Positions 38,989 to 48,512 of a stretch of 64,000 nt of DNA are shown piece by piece (position 1 is the stretch's first letter; every line of letters starts with the position of its first letter). The notes under the pieces were generated by a model that ran no database searches, had not been told where the DNA came from, and saw only the letters and a program-made list of their open reading frames with translations. A program made the translations under genes and the position numbers. Origin of the DNA: Butyricimonas faecihominis (GTDB lineage Bacteria; Bacteroidota; Bacteroidia; Bacteroidales; Marinifilaceae); the NCBI RefSeq assembly GCF_033096445.1, contig NZ_AP028155.1, positions 2,547,880 to 2,611,879 on the forward strand, written 5' to 3'.

Positions 38989-39020
38989 TTTGTCCGGTAT
39001 TATTTGTTTTACTAAATTTG
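38989..39020 (+). promoter_or_regulatory. Promoter of the nucleoside phosphorylase gene
   Basis: TTTG (38989-38992), a 20-bp spacer and TAAATTTG (39013-39020), both perfect. Transcription should begin near 39027, which excludes the ATG at 38990 and sets the start at 39044. Confidence 0.8.
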
Positions 39021-39043
39021 GTTGCTCAAAAAGTAAACAGTAT

Positions 39044-39922
39044 ATGGAGCCAATAAAATCATCAGAATTAATCACGAACGATGACGGGAGTGTCTTTCAC
39101 CTCCACCTTCATCCCGAAGATCTGGCAGAACAAGTGATCCTCGTGGGTGACCCTTCCCGAGTAGAAATGATTGCCTCGTATTTCGAGAAAATAGACGTCA
39201 GGAAAAGCGATCGGGAGTTCTGTACCATCACCGGATATTACAAGGGACACCGCCTGTCAGTTATCTCTACCGGAATCGGTGCGGATAACATCGACATCGT
39301 GATGAATGAACTGGATGCTTTGGCCAATATCAACTTGCACACCAAAGAAATAAACGCGGAAAAGAAAACATTAAATATAGTACGAATCGGGACTTCCGGT
39401 TCCGTGCAGGCAGATGTACCCGTACATTCATTCGTGATCTCGGAAATGAGCCTCGGCATAGACGGGGTATTGCGTTTCTACCGGGATAACGAAATGGTAT
39501 GTGATGCCGCTTTCGAGGAGGCCTTTATCAAGGAGTGTCACTGGACACCCTTAGCAGCCCGCCCGTACGCGGTAAAAGCATCTGACGAACTGGTGGACAA
39601 ATTACACACGGAAGGCGTTACCGTGAAAGGCGTCACGTTGACAGCAAACGGATTCTACGGGCCACAGGGACGAGTGCTTCGCTTACCGATCGAGATGCCG
39701 ACAGTGAATGACGAGATTGCCCGTTTCAGATTCGGGAATTACAAGATCGTCAATTACGAGATGGAAAGTGCCGCCATTGCCGGCCTAGCCGCTCTTATGG
39801 GCCACCGGGCCACCACGATTTGCCTGATCATTGCCAACCGGGCAACCGGGGATGCCTCGGCCGATTACAAACCGCACATGAAGAAACTTATTGAATATAC
39901 ATTAAATTCTCTCATACGTTAA
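39044..39922 (+). CDS. Nucleoside phosphorylase (uridine phosphorylase-like)
   Basis: 292 residues of the PNP/UDP family. Phosphate-binding segment VILVGDPSRVEMIA (residues 28-41), STGIGADNIDIVMNEL, TSGSVQADVP and the substrate-pocket stretch NYEMESAAIAGLAALMGHRA are visible. It would cleave nucleosides with phosphate to a base and ribose-1-phosphate in salvage. Uridine as substrate is the best guess. The start is fixed by a clear promoter. Confidence 0.85.
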   Translation: MEPIKSSELITNDDGSVFHLHLHPEDLAEQVILVGDPSRVEMIASYFEKIDVRKSDREFCTITGYYKGHRLSVISTGIGADNIDIVMNELDALANINLHTKEINAEKKTLNIVRIGTSGSVQADVPVHSFVISEMSLGIDGVLRFYRDNEMVCDAAFEEAFIKECHWTPLAARPYAVKASDELVDKLHTEGVTVKGVTLTANGFYGPQGRVLRLPIEMPTVNDEIARFRFGNYKIVNYEMESAAIAGLAALMGHRATTICLIIANRATGDASADYKPHMKKLIEYTLNSLIR

Positions 39923-39935
39923 TCACTTATTAATT

Positions 39936-40397
39936 ATGATTCAAAGGATTCAAACTATTTACTTGCTCGTGGTAGCAATCATCATGACGATTCCATTGTA
40001 CGTGCCGATCGCCCAATTGCTTATCCCGAATGATGCGAGCTATAACTTTTTTACTTATGGAGTGGTTCTCATTGGAGAAAACAGCGTGCTACAAGCCCAC
40101 TACTGGGCCTTGTTAATCATGAATATTTTCACGATCGGGGTTCCCTTAGTGAACGTGTTCCTGTTCAAAAAACGTTTCCTCCAGTTGCGCTTATGTATCG
40201 TGGAGATCATCCTATTGATCGGTGCCATTATCTTGATGTGGTATCACATCAATCAATTCGCGGACAAAATGAACGCCGAGATTCTTTATAAATTCAGCCT
40301 TATATTACCCGTGATCTGTATTATTTTCACATACATGGCCATAAGGGGAATACTTAAAGACATCAAATTGCTCAAATCTTTTGACAGAATTCGATAA
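39936..40397 (+). CDS. DUF4293-family membrane protein
   Basis: 153 residues with four predicted membrane helices. The start MIQRIQTIYLLVVAIIMTI is the hallmark of this Bacteroidota family of unknown function. It begins 14 bp after the phosphorylase gene, so the two are probably cotranscribed. Confidence 0.85.
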   Translation: MIQRIQTIYLLVVAIIMTIPLYVPIAQLLIPNDASYNFFTYGVVLIGENSVLQAHYWALLIMNIFTIGVPLVNVFLFKKRFLQLRLCIVEIILLIGAIILMWYHINQFADKMNAEILYKFSLILPVICIIFTYMAIRGILKDIKLLKSFDRIR

Positions 40398-40429
40398 TTA
40401 TCAAAATAATCATAAACCAATAACTAAAA

Positions 40430-42127
40430 ATGAGAAAAGCACATTTACTGGTTACACTAGCGTTAGTTTGCTGCACCACGTACACGATGGCCTGCACGAA
40501 CTTTTTATTCACGAAAGGAGCAACGAAAGACGGGTCGACAATGGTCACTTATTCTGCCGACTCCCACGTTTTATACGGAGAATTGTATCACTGGCCCGCA
40601 CAAGACTGGCCTGCCGGAAGTATGCTCGATGTCTACGAGTGGGACACCGGTAAATTTATGGGTAAAATCCCGCAAGTAGCCCACACGTACAACGTGGTAG
40701 GAAACATGAACGAGCATCAGCTCGCTATTTCCGAAACCACTTTCGGGGGACGTAAAGAACTGGAATCCCAAACGGGAGCTATTATAGATTATGGTAGTGC
40801 TATATATATCACGTTACAACGTGCGAAAAATGCCCGTGAGGCCATTGTAATAATGACCGACTTGATTGAAAAATACGGTTGGGCAAGTAGTGGAGAGTCT
40901 ATCTCCATCATTGACCCGAACGAAGTATGGATTATCGAAATCATCGGTAAGGGAGAAGGAGAAAAAGGAGCTGTTTGGGTTGCACGCATGGTACCGGACG
41001 GGTATGTTTCCGCCCACGCGAACCAAGCTCGTATCACAACTTTCCCGCTAGAAGGTAAAACTTCTATCTCTTCTGACAAAATGAATAAGATTTACGATCC
41101 GAATATCACCACCGTGTATTCCAAGGACGTGATCTCTTTCGCGAAAGAAAAAGGATTCTATCCTCAAGACGGGAAAAATAAAGATTTCAGTTTCTCTGAT
41201 ACTTACGCTCCAGTTGACTTCAGCGGGGCTCGTGCCTGTGAAATCCGTGTTTGGGCATTCTTTAATGCCGTGAACCCGGACATGGCTCAATACTGGGATT
41301 ATGCCACGGGAAGAAATATTCAACGGGATAGCAAAGGTTACGCGACCAACCGTATGCCGTTATGGATTAAACCCAGCGAGAAAGTAGACGTGATGCAAGT
41401 GATGGATTTCATGCGCGATCACCTGGAAGGAACAGAACTGGATATGAGCAAGGATATGGGAGCCGGTCCGTACGAATGTCCGTACAGATGGCGTCCGATG
41501 AGCTTCAAAGTAGACGGGAAGGAATATGTTCACGAAAGAGCAACAGCAACCCAACAAACCGGATTCACATTTGTAGCACAATGTAGAAGTTGGTTACCCG
41601 ATGAAATCGGAGGAATCCTTTGGTTTGGTGTTGATGATGCAGCCAGTTCCGTGTATTTCCCGATGTATTCAGCAGCCACGGAAGTACCTTTCGCTTTCGC
41701 AGTTGGTAACGGCAGCATGATGGAATTCACCAATAAAGCAGCCTTCTGGGTATTCAACCAAGTAACGAACTTCGCGTACACACGCTATAACTTGATTCAC
41801 CCGGAAATTCGTGCAAAACAAGTTGCGCTGGAACAACAATACGTGAATTTCGTCCAAATGATCGATGCCGGAGCAAAAGAGATGTTAGCTCAAGACAAAG
41901 AATCAGCGATTAAATTTATCACGGACTTTTCCTGTCGCACGGGAAATCATCTGGTGGACACGTGGAGAGATTTCTACGGCTACCTGTTCTGTAAATTCAT
42001 GGATGGTAACGTGAAAACCGCAATCCCAGGAGAGAAAAACCCGAAAGTGGAGCAGCCTGCTTTACCGGAATGGTATCTCCGAATGATTATCGAACAGACG
42101 GGTAAAAAACTTGAGGTGGTAGAATAA
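40430..42127 (+). CDS. C69-family dipeptidase (exported)
   Basis: 565 residues. A signal peptide (LLVTLALVCCTTYTMA) is cut just before Cys, giving the N-terminal nucleophile of the family: CTNFLFTKGATKDGSTMVTYSADS. Later blocks NEHQLAISETTFGGR, WASSGESISIIDPNEVWIIEIIG and AHANQARI fit the Ntn-hydrolase fold. It probably hydrolyses dipeptides in the periplasm. It follows DUF4293 by 32 bp and ends at a strong terminator. Confidence 0.93.
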   Translation: MRKAHLLVTLALVCCTTYTMACTNFLFTKGATKDGSTMVTYSADSHVLYGELYHWPAQDWPAGSMLDVYEWDTGKFMGKIPQVAHTYNVVGNMNEHQLAISETTFGGRKELESQTGAIIDYGSAIYITLQRAKNAREAIVIMTDLIEKYGWASSGESISIIDPNEVWIIEIIGKGEGEKGAVWVARMVPDGYVSAHANQARITTFPLEGKTSISSDKMNKIYDPNITTVYSKDVISFAKEKGFYPQDGKNKDFSFSDTYAPVDFSGARACEIRVWAFFNAVNPDMAQYWDYATGRNIQRDSKGYATNRMPLWIKPSEKVDVMQVMDFMRDHLEGTELDMSKDMGAGPYECPYRWRPMSFKVDGKEYVHERATATQQTGFTFVAQCRSWLPDEIGGILWFGVDDAASSVYFPMYSAATEVPFAFAVGNGSMMEFTNKAAFWVFNQVTNFAYTRYNLIHPEIRAKQVALEQQYVNFVQMIDAGAKEMLAQDKESAIKFITDFSCRTGNHLVDTWRDFYGYLFCKFMDGNVKTAIPGEKNPKVEQPALPEWYLRMIIEQTGKKLEVVE

Positions 42128-42139
42128 ACACTACAAAAT

Positions 42140-42169
42140 AAATATTCCGATGCTTGCATCGGAATATTT
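42140..42169 (+). terminator. Terminator after the dipeptidase gene
   Basis: 14-bp perfect stem AAATATTCCGATGC with its complement, a 2-base gap, then ATTTTT. The -33 box of the rplS promoter lies inside this hairpin. Confidence 0.9.
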
Positions 42170-42184
42170 ATTTTTCTACCTTTG
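42153..42184 (+). promoter_or_regulatory. Candidate rplS promoter
   Basis: CTTG (42153-42156), a 20-bp spacer and TACCTTTG (42177-42184). The -7 box is perfect. Confidence 0.65.
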
Positions 42185-42275
42185 CCACTCGATTTTGAAA
42201 CGTACGTAGTCTCTTACATAAAAGACAAAAGTCGTAATACTGCGTTCGATAAATAAACTTTTTAAAATAAAGACA

Positions 42276-42629
42276 ATGGACTTAATTAAAATTGCGGAAC
42301 AGGCTTTTGCTCAAGAAAACGCTATCGAAATTCCTTCATTCAACACGGGTGATACCATTAGCGTACACTACAAAATTAAAGAAGGAAACAAAGAACGTAT
42401 TCAGATTTTCAAAGGTGTTGTTATCCAAATTAAGGGAACAGGAACTACCAAGACTTTTACAGTTAGAAAAATGTCTGGTAACGTGGGCGTAGAACGTATC
42501 ATTCCTTTCAATTCTCCTTACATTCATGCAATCGAGGTGAACAAGAGAGGTGTTGTTCGTAGATCCAGAATTTTCTACTTCCGTGAGCTTACCGGAAAGA
42601 AAGCAAAAATTAAAGAGAAGAAATTTTAA
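42276..42629 (+). CDS. rplS: Ribosomal protein bL19
   Basis: 117 residues. It has PSFNTGDTISVHYKIKEGNKERIQIFKGVVIQIKG and the conserved GVERIIPFNSPYIHAIEV and RRSRIFYFREL segments. It sits at the interface between ribosomal subunits. It is monocistronic here, with its own promoter and terminator; it is not next to trmD or rimM as in many bacteria. Confidence 0.99.
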   Translation: MDLIKIAEQAFAQENAIEIPSFNTGDTISVHYKIKEGNKERIQIFKGVVIQIKGTGTTKTFTVRKMSGNVGVERIIPFNSPYIHAIEVNKRGVVRRSRIFYFRELTGKKAKIKEKKF

Positions 42630-42647
42630 TTTAAGCTTTAGCCATAT

Positions 42648-42678
42648 AAAAAAGCCTCGTTTGAAACGAGGCTTTTTT
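42648..42678 (+). terminator. Terminator after rplS
   Basis: AAAAAAGCCTCGTTT and its complement with essentially no loop spacer, ending in six T. Confidence 0.9.
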
Positions 42679-42759
42679 ATTTAAACATTTTCTCAAAATT
42701 TCTTCGTTGAAACGTAACAATTTAATTCCAAAATCCATACTATTCATTTAAGAAAATCC

Positions 42760-42767
42760 TAACTTTG
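42760..42767 (+). promoter_or_regulatory. Candidate -7 element of the phosphohexomutase gene
   Basis: TAACTTTG, a perfect match, 27 bp before the ATG. No clear -33 box. Confidence 0.5.
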
Positions 42768-42793
42768 CAAGAAGGTAAATAAAATGAGTACTT

Positions 42794-44536
42794 ATGGAAA
42801 ATAATGACATCATAAAAATAGCCCGAGCCAAAGCCGAAAAATGGTTGGACAAGGCATACGATGAAAAAACACGCGAAGAAGTAAAACGCATGTTGGAAAA
42901 CACGGACACGACAGAATTGATTGAATCGTTTTACAACGATCTGGAATTCGGAACCGGCGGTTTACGGGGAATCATGGGAGTGGGAACCAACCGCATGAAC
43001 ATTTACACGGTAGGCGCTGCCACGCAAGGTTTTTCAAACTACATCAACAAGATGTTCCCGAATGAAAAAAAAGCCGTATGTATCGGTCATGACTGCCGTC
43101 ATAACTCCCGGCTCTTTTCAGAAACAGCCGCCAATATTTTCTCGGCCAACGGAATACACGTTTACCTGTTCGAAGACTTGCGCCCCACGCCCGAAATGTC
43201 ATTTGCTATCCGGGACTTAGGCTGTAAAGGTGGTGTTATTCTTACCGCCTCTCACAACCCGAAAGAATATAACGGTTATAAAGCATACTGGGATGACGGA
43301 TCGCAACTCGTTCCCCCGCATGATAAAAACGTGATCGATGAAGTAAAAAAAGTACAAGTCTCGGATATTAAATTCGAAGGAGTACCGGAAATGATCACCA
43401 TTTTAGGAAAAGATTTTGACAAAAAATACTTGGATAAAGTGAAAACATTAAGTCTTTCACCGGAAGCCATACAAAAAGAACACGATTTAAAAATCGTCTT
43501 TACCCCACTACATGGAACTACCTACGAACTTGTTCCTGCCTCTTTACATAACTGGGGATTCACGAACATTCATACCGTACCGGAGCAAAGTATTCCCGAC
43601 GGGGATTTCCCGACCGTGGCATCTGCAAACCCGGAGGAACCGGCAGCTTTCAAAATGGCTCTAGACTTGGCTCGCAAAATTGATGCAGATTTGGCTATGG
43701 CTTGTGACCCGGATGGGGACCGTATTGGTATCGCCGTAAAAAATGACGCGGGAGAATGGACGCTATTGAACGGAAACCAGACCAATATTATTTTCACGGA
43801 ATACATCATCCGCAGAAAAAAAGAACTGAACCAACTTAAAGGTGGTGAATACACGGTAAAAACCATAGTCACTACCGAGTTGATTAAAGACATTGCAGAA
43901 AAGAATCATATCATCTGTTATGACGTGTACACCGGATTCAAATGGATTGCCGACGTGATCCGCAAAGAAGGCGGGGAGAAATTCATCGGTGGCGGGGAAG
44001 AATCTTTTGGCTACATGCCGGGAGCATTTACCCGGGACAAAGACGGGGTTTCTGCCACGTCATTAATGGCCGAAATCGCCGCTTGGGTAAAGATGCAAAA
44101 TAAAACACTGTACTCTTTCCTCAAGGAAATCTATGCCAAATACGGATTCTCGCAAGAGAGAATGATTTATATCGTGCGCAAAGGTTTAAGCGGGGCGCAA
44201 GAGATCAAAGCCATGATGGAAGAGTTCCGCCACAACACCCCGAAAGAGATTAATCATAGTCCGGTTGTGTTGAAAAAAGACTACCTCTCTTTGGAAGCAA
44301 CAAACCTACAAACGGGAGAAAAAACGCACCTCAATTTCGAGACGAAAAGTGACGTTTTGCAATTCTTCTTGGCCGATGGTAGTAAGATTTCCGTTCGTCC
44401 TTCCGGTACTGAACCTAAGATTAAATTTTACTTTGAAGCCCGGGCCCAGATGAAAGATATGAATGACTATGAACGGGTGCAGCAGGATGCGAACGCCCGT
44501 ATTGATGCTATTATCAAGGATTTGAAGCTTCAATAA
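42794..44536 (+). CDS. Phosphoglucomutase/phosphomannomutase family protein
   Basis: 580 residues, typical of the long bacterial phospho-sugar mutases. The catalytic phosphoserine loop is TASHNPKEYNGYK (about residue 154), the metal loop is DPDGDRIGIAV, the sugar-binding loop is GGGEESFGY and the phosphate-binding loop is VRPSGTEPKIKFY. It interconverts hexose 1- and 6-phosphates (glucose or mannose). Its N-terminal segment ETRE(E)VKRMLENTDTTEL is usual for this subfamily. Confidence 0.95.
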   Translation: MENNDIIKIARAKAEKWLDKAYDEKTREEVKRMLENTDTTELIESFYNDLEFGTGGLRGIMGVGTNRMNIYTVGAATQGFSNYINKMFPNEKKAVCIGHDCRHNSRLFSETAANIFSANGIHVYLFEDLRPTPEMSFAIRDLGCKGGVILTASHNPKEYNGYKAYWDDGSQLVPPHDKNVIDEVKKVQVSDIKFEGVPEMITILGKDFDKKYLDKVKTLSLSPEAIQKEHDLKIVFTPLHGTTYELVPASLHNWGFTNIHTVPEQSIPDGDFPTVASANPEEPAAFKMALDLARKIDADLAMACDPDGDRIGIAVKNDAGEWTLLNGNQTNIIFTEYIIRRKKELNQLKGGEYTVKTIVTTELIKDIAEKNHIICYDVYTGFKWIADVIRKEGGEKFIGGGEESFGYMPGAFTRDKDGVSATSLMAEIAAWVKMQNKTLYSFLKEIYAKYGFSQERMIYIVRKGLSGAQEIKAMMEEFRHNTPKEINHSPVVLKKDYLSLEATNLQTGEKTHLNFETKSDVLQFFLADGSKISVRPSGTEPKIKFYFEARAQMKDMNDYERVQQDANARIDAIIKDLKLQ

Positions 44537-44545
44537 AAAGCATAA

Positions 44546-44739
44546 AGGTGTCAAAAGTCATTTTTCAAACTCCCTCCCCCCTTCGGGGTACTCCCTCTAT
44601 AAACAGAGGGAGAGCTGAAATACTCTCTATTTTCGGGAAAATACTCTCTATTTTCGGGAAAAATCACCAGCACCTCCTCTGTTTATAGAGGAGGTGGCAC
44701 GAAGTGACGGAGGAGTTTAATAAATGACTTTTGACACCT
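44546..44739. repeat. Palindromic intergenic element with 18-bp terminal inverted repeats
   Basis: The ends are perfect inverted repeats AGGTGTCAAAAGTCATTT (44546-44563) and its complement (44722-44739). Inside are AAACTCC / GGAGTTT arms, two smaller hairpins (CTCCCTCT-ATAAAC-AGAGGGAG and CACCTCCTCT-GTTTAT-AGAGGAGGTG) whose loops are complementary, and a 21-bp tandem duplication (44618-44638, 44639-44659). No reading frame. A 16-bp piece recurs at 53333. It resembles a REP/MITE-type non-autonomous element. Confidence 0.85.
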
Positions 44740-44744
44740 CTCTT

Positions 44745-46166
44745 TTATCCCTCCATCTCGATCATCTCATCCTTGAAATTAATCAGGTATAATTTTTTGC
44801 GGGCCCGGGTAAATGCCGTGTATAGCCAACGCCAATACTCATCGTCATAAGAATCCTCTCCCAGCCATCCCGGATCAACAAATACCGCATCCCATTGTCC
44901 CCCTTGGGCTTTATGACACGTGACTGCATAGGCAAATTTAATTTGCAGGGCATTATAATATTCGTTCTCTTGAATTTTCTTAAACCGTTTTTGCTTGGAA
45001 GCAATATCTGTATAATCCTCTTCCACGGCCATATACAACCGCCGATAATCTTCATAACTCAATGCAGGTTGTTCCGTGGTCAAGGTATCCAACATGACCC
45101 ATGCCGTGATCTCTTCCTCGTAACCGTAAATACTTAGACGAGTATTGACAAAATGGAATCCGTATAAATCCTTATATTTCCCGACCTTCTCCACAGTAGC
45201 AATATCCCCGTTCGCAATAAAATCCACCTTATCGTACTCCGCTCCCCAGAAATAATTATTCTTCACGATCATAACTTTATCCCCACTACTGAAAGCATCT
45301 TCCCGGTAAAGGATTCTGGCCCGTATCCCCTCGTTAAAACGATTGGCCCGTTTATTCGACCGACAAATCACCATCGTTTCGTCCATCCCAAAAGAGCTAT
45401 AACATTGATCTAACTCTTCCAGTAGTTCACTCCCACTTACCCGTACAATATCCGGAAAACCCGCTACCCGAAGCAAGAGTTTGGCAAAAGGTCCCGCCCC
45501 GATCATTTCCCGTACCCGAGTAGCATTATACAGAATCCCGGATTGTTCCGACTGCCGCATAATATCGGTCAAGTTTGCCTCATATATCTCCATTCCGTAA
45601 CTCACCTGCAAGAAATCAGCCTCCAAGGCCGGGCTGACATCCACGCCAATCGGGGGTAACTGGGCTGTATCCCCGATTAACACCAAGCGGTTATTCCTCC
45701 CGTTGTACACGAACTCAATCAGGTCATCCAGCAAAGACCCCGTCCCAAAATTCGAATCCTGAGAACCCATTGAGATCATGGATGCCTCATCCACGAAAAA
45801 AAGCGTGTTGGCATTCCCGTTAAATCCCAAGTTGAATATTCCGACTCCCTCCTGTGCATTTTTCTGCCGGTAAATCTTTTTATGTATCGTAAAAGCAGGC
45901 TGATGAGAATAACCGGAAAACACTTTCGCCGCTCTTCCCGTCGGAGCCAATAAAACAACCTGTTGTTCAAATTGCAGTAATGTATTCACGATGGCCGCCA
46001 CCAAAGAAGTTTTCCCCGTTCCGGCATATCCTTTCAATAAAAACAAACTTTCAGGATGACGATCAAAGAGAAAAGCTAAAAAATTCTTCATTGCCGCCTG
46101 TTGCGTGGGCGAAAAATCGAATCCAAACTTCTCTTTTACAATACGTTCAAAATGTTCATTTATCAT
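44745..46166 (-). CDS. RecD/Dda-like ATP-dependent DNA helicase
   Basis: 473 residues from the ATG at 46166 (MINEHFERIVKEKFGFDF); an ATG upstream would add 23 atypical residues. SF1 motifs in order: Walker A GYAGTGKTSL (about 41-50), DEASMIS (motif II), LIGDTAQLPPIG (III), VTCHKAQGGQWDAVFVDPGW (V) and YTAFTRARKKLYLI (VI). It would unwind DNA 5' to 3' by analogy with RecD2/Dda. It stands alone and is convergent with the phosphohexomutase gene across the palindromic element. Confidence 0.9.
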   Translation of the reverse strand: MINEHFERIVKEKFGFDFSPTQQAAMKNFLAFLFDRHPESLFLLKGYAGTGKTSLVAAIVNTLLQFEQQVVLLAPTGRAAKVFSGYSHQPAFTIHKKIYRQKNAQEGVGIFNLGFNGNANTLFFVDEASMISMGSQDSNFGTGSLLDDLIEFVYNGRNNRLVLIGDTAQLPPIGVDVSPALEADFLQVSYGMEIYEANLTDIMRQSEQSGILYNATRVREMIGAGPFAKLLLRVAGFPDIVRVSGSELLEELDQCYSSFGMDETMVICRSNKRANRFNEGIRARILYREDAFSSGDKVMIVKNNYFWGAEYDKVDFIANGDIATVEKVGKYKDLYGFHFVNTRLSIYGYEEEITAWVMLDTLTTEQPALSYEDYRRLYMAVEEDYTDIASKQKRFKKIQENEYYNALQIKFAYAVTCHKAQGGQWDAVFVDPGWLGEDSYDDEYWRWLYTAFTRARKKLYLINFKDEMIEMEG

Positions 46167-46210
46167 CACTAAATTTAATAGACAAAAGTGTGCTGTGATC
46201 TTTTTTTTTT

Positions 46211-46218
46211 TATATTTG
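46211..46218 (+). promoter_or_regulatory. Candidate -7 element of the 46.3-48.4 kb operon
   Basis: TATATTTG, perfect TAnnTTTG match, 132 bp before the first ATG. No clear -33 box. If used, the leader is about 120 nt. Confidence 0.4.
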
Positions 46219-46349
46219 CCGACACGACAATCCATTAAGGATTTGTTCTCGGTATCGTCAAAAAATACCGTGTAAAGATAGGAAAAAACAGCTTAAATAA
46301 TAACGAGAACTAACTTGTTTAATACATAATAAATATACTGACGAAAAAG

Positions 46350-46994
46350 ATGAAAAAAATTATTATTCAAATTCTTTTAGCAGCTGCCGCTCTCTATCTG
46401 GGATATATGTGCTACGAAAGCGTGCAGAATCCTATTCAATTTCAGAAATTGAAAAAACAGAGATATGATAGGGTTATCCAAAAATTGAAAGATATCAGAA
46501 CAGCTCAAGATGCTTTCAAGAGTATCCATGGAACATACACTAGTAGTTTCGATTCATTAATCAATTTCGTGAAATACGATTCATTGAAAACCGTACGTTC
46601 TATCGGAGAACTTACCGATGATCAACTTGAAGAAGGTATGACGGAACAAGACGCTTTGAAAAAAGGGTTGATTATCCGTGACACGATCAGAGTTGCCGCT
46701 TTAGAACAATTATTCGGTAAAAACTATCCGATTGATGATCTTCGGTATGTTCCTTTTACCAAAAAGAAACATGAATTCTTGATGGGGACCAACATGATCT
46801 GGACGGATTCCGGTATTGAAGTACCTGTTTTCGAGGCTCGTATTTCAAACATGGTCATTTTTGAAGACTTGTTCGATGAATACGAAGATGCCATTTTGGA
46901 GGAAAACGGTGAAAGAATAAGATTAAACAAATACCCGGGATTAAAAGTGGGTAGCGTACAAGAGGCAAACAATAACGTGGGTAACTGGGAGTAA
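46350..46994 (+). CDS. Conserved hypothetical protein with N-terminal membrane segment
   Basis: 214 residues. One N-terminal hydrophobic helix (IIIQILLAAAALYLGYMCYE) is followed by a soluble, charged domain (KLKDIRTAQDAFKSIHGTYTSSFDSLINFV) whose helix-then-strand pattern recalls pseudopilins. That likeness is weak and no prepilin cleavage site is seen. It begins a three-gene run with DUF3822 and rsmD. Function unknown. Confidence 0.75.
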   Translation: MKKIIIQILLAAAALYLGYMCYESVQNPIQFQKLKKQRYDRVIQKLKDIRTAQDAFKSIHGTYTSSFDSLINFVKYDSLKTVRSIGELTDDQLEEGMTEQDALKKGLIIRDTIRVAALEQLFGKNYPIDDLRYVPFTKKKHEFLMGTNMIWTDSGIEVPVFEARISNMVIFEDLFDEYEDAILEENGERIRLNKYPGLKVGSVQEANNNVGNWE

Positions 46995-47020
46995 TTTCCG
47001 GTTCGTAAACGAATAAATAC

Positions 47021-47863
47021 ATGCAGAGCATTTATTTTGTTGACTCCAATTTTACTTACGAATCATCTAAGAAATCGATATTATCCATCCGTTATGCAAC
47101 GGATGGATTTTCATTTTGCGTGCATGATGAAACGGAAAAGCTAGTCGTGTTTGTACACGAACCCTATGCAGCGGATTCCAGAGAGGCCGTCGTGGCCAGG
47201 TTAAAAAATTACGTGGTGAATGATGCGATCTTGAACCTCCGTTTCAAGAAAGTATATATCATGCCGTGTTTCAAGGAAAAACTACTGGTTCCGGGAGCCT
47301 TTTTCGACAAGGCCAATATTGCCACCCTCTACACGGTCAACCAAGAAGTATCACCGGATGACACGATCCTCTATCACCACATAGAGGGGATAGAAGCCTA
47401 TCTCGTGGAGACGGTTATTTCATCGTTTCATGATTTTGTACGGGAACATTTTCCCGTGGTTCAAATCGTAAATGGGGCATACCCTTTTATACTAGGTGCC
47501 ATGAGCAAGGCGCTACGAGACACGGAGCAGATCTTCCTAGACATTCAGGACAACTATTTTGATCTGTTATTTATCCGAGACTCCGGTATTCAGCTATTTA
47601 ACACGTTTAGCTACAAAGCGATGACTGACATCGTGTACTTTTTATTAAATTGTATCAAAGAGTGCGGAATCAACCAAGAGAAAGCGCATCTTTCGATATG
47701 CGGCCCGGCACTCAAAGATAATAAACTGAAAGAGTTACTCTCGCTCTATCTCCCGAATCCCTATTTTGCTAAAGAACCCCTGTTAAACGGTATTCTTCAC
47801 GATAAAGAATTCAACAGTTCTCATTTTACTCACTTGTTAAATCTTCATCGATGCGGATTATAA
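47021..47863 (+). CDS. DUF3822-family protein
   Basis: 280 residues. The pattern fits DUF3822, a Bacteroidota family with an actin/ASKHA-like layout usually found just before rsmD. There is no signal peptide. The last 13 bp overlap the start of rsmD, so the two are translationally coupled. Function unknown. Confidence 0.8.
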   Translation: MQSIYFVDSNFTYESSKKSILSIRYATDGFSFCVHDETEKLVVFVHEPYAADSREAVVARLKNYVVNDAILNLRFKKVYIMPCFKEKLLVPGAFFDKANIATLYTVNQEVSPDDTILYHHIEGIEAYLVETVISSFHDFVREHFPVVQIVNGAYPFILGAMSKALRDTEQIFLDIQDNYFDLLFIRDSGIQLFNTFSYKAMTDIVYFLLNCIKECGINQEKAHLSICGPALKDNKLKELLSLYLPNPYFAKEPLLNGILHDKEFNSSHFTHLLNLHRCGL

Positions 47864-48390
47864 GCGGTACACACAAAGGTAAAATCATCACACCCGACAA
47901 AAATTTCAAAGCACGTCCGACAACGGATTTTGCCAAAGAGAATTTATTTAATGTCCTCAACAATTATATAGATATTGAGGATGCCTCCGTACTGGATCTT
48001 TTTGCAGGAACGGGAAGTATCAGTTACGAATTCGCATCCCGGGGGGCAGGGAAAATAGTTTCTATCGAACTCAACTATAACCATTACGCCTTTATAAAAA
48101 AGACGGCCGCCCAATTGGGATTCAAGAATATGACCATTTTCAAAACAGACGTGTTTATCGCCTGCAAAAAACTGAACGGAACGACCTTTGACATCATTTT
48201 CGCAGACCCTCCTTACAACCTAGAAAAAATCAACGAGATTCCGGCTGCCATTTTCAATAACGATCTACTGGCCCCGGACGGAATCGCCATTATCGAACAT
48301 CCCGGCACCGTGGACTTCTCCTCGGAACCCAACTTTTTCGAACATCGCCGGTACGGTAGTGTTAACTTCTCGATCTTCAAAAGACAATAA
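47851..48390 (+). CDS. rsmD: 16S rRNA (guanine-N2)-methyltransferase RsmD
   Basis: 179 residues. It starts MRIISGTHKGKII, has the SAM-binding stretch VLDLFAGTGSISYEFASRGA and the catalytic DPPYN motif (FADPPYNL). The enzyme methylates G966 (E. coli numbering) of 16S rRNA. It overlaps the DUF3822 gene. Confidence 0.95.
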   Translation: MRIISGTHKGKIITPDKNFKARPTTDFAKENLFNVLNNYIDIEDASVLDLFAGTGSISYEFASRGAGKIVSIELNYNHYAFIKKTAAQLGFKNMTIFKTDVFIACKKLNGTTFDIIFADPPYNLEKINEIPAAIFNNDLLAPDGIAIIEHPGTVDFSSEPNFFEHRRYGSVNFSIFKRQ

Positions 48391-48404
48391 ACAAACCTAA
48401 TAAA

Positions 48405-48461
48405 TGTAACATTGATGTAACGGAATCGTATTATTTAGGAAACCTTTTCAGTCTACTTTAG
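48405..48461 (+). promoter_or_regulatory. Candidate Pho box and promoter of the porin gene
   Basis: TGTAAC at 48405-48410 and 48416-48421 (11-bp period), then 32 bp, then the -7-like TACTTTAG (48454-48461, one mismatch). It has the same geometry as the pstS upstream region. Confidence 0.65.
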
Positions 48462-48512
48462 CTGCCGAAAACAAGAGGTATTTAATTTTAATATTAACTA
48501 AAAGTTTGACAA

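Noticed and set aside
38990-39043. Longer start for the nucleoside phosphorylase
   Set aside because: The upstream ATG lies within the promoter; transcription should begin after it.
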